Assembly (NCBI GenBank): GCA_009602735.1
Contig: WELA01009477.1
Span: 225,698 to 280,026, forward strand
Origin: Mesotaenium endlicherianum
Lineage: Eukaryota > Streptophyta > Zygnematophyceae > Zygnematales > Mesotaeniaceae
Reading direction: 5' to 3'
DNA length: 54,329 nucleotides
Positions 52,497-54,329 of this stretch are shown piece by piece; positions within the stretch are counted from its first letter, which is position 1, and every line of letters begins with the position of its first letter. The notes below the pieces were generated by a model, which ran no database searches, was not told the DNA's origin, and was given only the letters and a program-made list of their open reading frames with translations. A program made the position numbers and the translations under genes.

Positions 52497-52573
52497 GCAA
52501 CAGGCTGAAGGGGAAATCACTGGGAGAGGCGGGTCAGGTTCAGTTCCCTGAATAAGGACTTCTGCAGTTTAAT

Positions 52574-53327
52574 GTTGTCGAGGCGACAACAAGTTAAGTT
52601 GGAGGGATTGTAATGAATCAGTATATTAGTAGATATAATATTCATTTAAATGTAATAGTAAATTAACTTCAGCGTGCTGAACTTTAGTTAATAGTCAATC
52701 TGCTGGACTTTATAAATTTAGTATCAGTTTAATGACTCAGCCGGATGCAGCAGGTTGAAGTCAGCTTAAGTCAGCTTGCGGACACATTTTTTGACAGCCA
52801 GCTGACTTCTGTACTCGGTAGCAGCAAACTGCCTCCATATGCATCTAAGTGTGGTATGCTAGATGAATGGCCAGATGACATCCCTATGATGGATGGCGAT
52901 TCGGATGATGGGAGATGGCGGTGGATTTGGTTAACCGAGGTCCTACCAACGTGTGCAACTCCCGGGTAGGCGGTGCCATCGCACTGACCGTTGAACAGTA
53001 AACTCATTCCATGTACATATGCTAGGCATTGCTCTCGAGTTCGGCATTCGGAAACGAGGCCAACTCTCTTGTACAGCTGACTGAGAGAGATCTGAATCCA
53101 AGGCGAGAAGCCATTGATACGCACTGTCTTCTAACCTTGCTTATGTATGAGTTTACTGATTGCATTATTGATGCTAGTTTACTCGCATTTGATTTACGAG
53201 TACTGTTCACTGTTAGTGTGTTGTCCTTTGCCGTTTAATTAGTTAACGAAAAATCCATGAAGATTACTTGCTGATATAAAGATCTTCATTAATTGTTAAT
53301 CGCCTATTTGGTAAGTCGATTCATTCA
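52574..53327 (+). repeat. Element D hairpin, polypurine tract and 3' LTR
   Basis: Hairpin 52574-52590, TTAAGTTGGAGGGAT, then the LTR from TGTAATGAATCAG (52609) to TTCATTCA (53327, one T fewer than other copies), 719 bp. TATAAA and the GTAAGT donor are retained. Confidence 0.9.
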
Positions 53328-54329
53328 GGCTGCCCATGAGGCAGCTGCTATTGCCGCAATTGCAGCACAGCAAGCTGAGGAGGAGAGAGTTGGGTTAGAA
53401 GCTGAACAATTAGCAAAGGCCGCTGAAGATACAAAATGGAGGGAAGGACAGCCAGCTGACGAGCGCACTGTCGAGGAACTTATGGCATCAAGGGCCAATG
53501 TTCTGAACCCACCTCCTGCTGTACGACTCAATGTACCCCTAGGTCAAATACGTGATCGGCTGAATGCGGCAGGAATTGCTGCTGCAGGAGCGAGAGGGAC
53601 TGTTGAGGACACTACTCAGCGAGTAGATGCCAATGTTGCTGTTGCATTTGCTAGACTACCACCCCCAAGTGTAGACTTGGGAGCATTGTTCGTTCAAATG
53701 CAGTCGCAAATGGCGACCATGTATCTGTCCCAACCGGAGGACAAAAGAATCATAATGTCCCTACTGCGGGACAGAGACCAACTGGGGTCTCAAACCACTA
53801 GTGGTGGTGGCCGAGGGCCTAGTAAGCCCAAGCCGAAACCTCCCCAGGAATATGATCCTGAGGGAAACAGAAAATATTACCTGATCAAGTTTCTCGCGGA
53901 TGTTGAGCAGTGGCTGGAGAACTACCCAGAACTGCAAGATTACGAGAAGGTCAGGCACACCGGTGCGCTACTGAAAGGCAGTGCCGCAGACTGGTGGCTT
54001 TACTGGAAAGGAGAGCGTAAGGCTCGGCAACTCGGTGACCCTACGTGGGTAAAGTTTGTCGAGAAGTTGCACGAGAAGTTTGATGTCATCAACCAGCAGG
54101 AGAAAGCTATCTATGCGATGATCTCCCTGACACTGAAGCAGACCACTTCAGTTGCTGAGTTTGCTCAAAAGTTCCAGGAGAACATGATAAAGCAGCCAGA
54201 CTTGCCAGAACGGTATGGCTTGAAATCCGAAGTCTCTGGTCATTTCGCAAAGAAGAAGTATGAGAAACTGGCTGACTTGATCCAGGATGCTGATGCCTGG
54301 GATCAGCAGCAGTTCAATCACAAGCGCCA
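53328..54329 (+). pseudogene. Element F: B-family gag fragment, cut by the window end
   Basis: Begins inside the Ala-rich N-terminus of B-family Gag ([14 protein letters not shown]) directly after the D LTR, so D inserted in the gag of F. The capsid region is clear (Y-Y-L-I-K-F-L, W-W-L-Y-W-K-G-E-R). A deletion near 54210 removes several codons after L-P-E-R-Y relative to element B. The sequence ends in N-H-K-R at the window edge. Confidence 0.85.

Larger units (their letters stand above)
45174..53327 (+). mobile_element. Element D: B-family chromovirus, 5'-truncated, defective
   Basis: A plus-strand element lacking the 5' LTR and the gag N-terminus. It runs through gag, pol, ORF3 and a full 3' LTR (52609-53327), which is followed by B-family gag sequence of another copy (F). 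ORF3 is of the element-B type. About 23 bp of filler (45151-45173) separate it from the C LTR remnant; part of the junction (CGCGATCG-A-GAGAGTTCCT) resembles 39320-39342 in the leader of C ORF3. Confidence 0.88.

Overview
The window looks like repeat-dense nuclear DNA from a streptophyte (charophyte-like) green alga. The reasons are plant-type Ty3/gypsy chromoviruses with initiator-tRNA-Met-like primer sites (one base from the usual plant sequence), an interrupted gene for an NnrU-domain membrane protein, yeast/plant-like TACTAAC branch points, and a gypsy element that carries a DNA cytosine methyltransferase. From memory, unchecked, such elements were reported in charophytes and dinoflagellates in 2018 (de Mendoza and colleagues). 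The organism assignment is inference.

Layout. 1-1548: 5' part of a host gene on the minus strand (NnrU domain, two exons visible). 1549-4529: no recognisable gene. 4530-about 22860: element A, a decayed Ty3/gypsy element in the order Gag (two zinc knuckles), protease, DNMT3-like C5 methyltransferase, long linker, RT, RNase H, integrase, PHD finger. Two later insertions split it. Element B (9086-17878) is a complete chromovirus with a perfect 5-bp target duplication. The other is a 503-bp solo LTR (19898-20400), also with a perfect 5-bp duplication. 22862-25193: a diverged inverted-repeat pair around a 944-bp solo LTR of family G. 25209-27473: old, mutually nested LTR fragments. 27474-34024: element G on the minus strand, a gypsy element with a gag deletion and nonsense mutations. 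34025-35158: unassigned sequence and a G-family fragment. 35161-36757: 5' part of a B-family copy (E). 36758-45150: B-family element C (minus). 45174-53327: B-family element D (plus). 53328-54329: gag of another B-family copy (F), running off the end.

Element B is the only copy whose reading frames are all open: gag, pol (protease-RT-RNase H-integrase-chromodomain) and a third ORF (558 codons) between pol and the 3' LTR whose product I do not recognise. Gag and pol are joined by a textbook -1 frameshift signal (U UUA AAA, 7-nt spacer, 10-bp perfect stem). ORF3 is preceded by a TACTAAC...CAG 3' splice site and is bounded on both sides by a hairpin plus polypurine-like module. In element C the gag-pol is nearly identical to B but ORF3 is a different, roughly half-identical version, so ORF3 behaves as an exchangeable cassette.

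The most notable systems are therefore: (1) a retrotransposon polyprotein combining a DNA-methylation writer (DNMT3-like) with a PHD finger; (2) a chromovirus with a conserved, swappable ORF3 cassette and retrovirus-like expression signals; (3) a gypsy family whose LTR carries a tRNA-like A/B-box block, and whose leader carries a 5S rRNA-like fragment, both antisense to the element.
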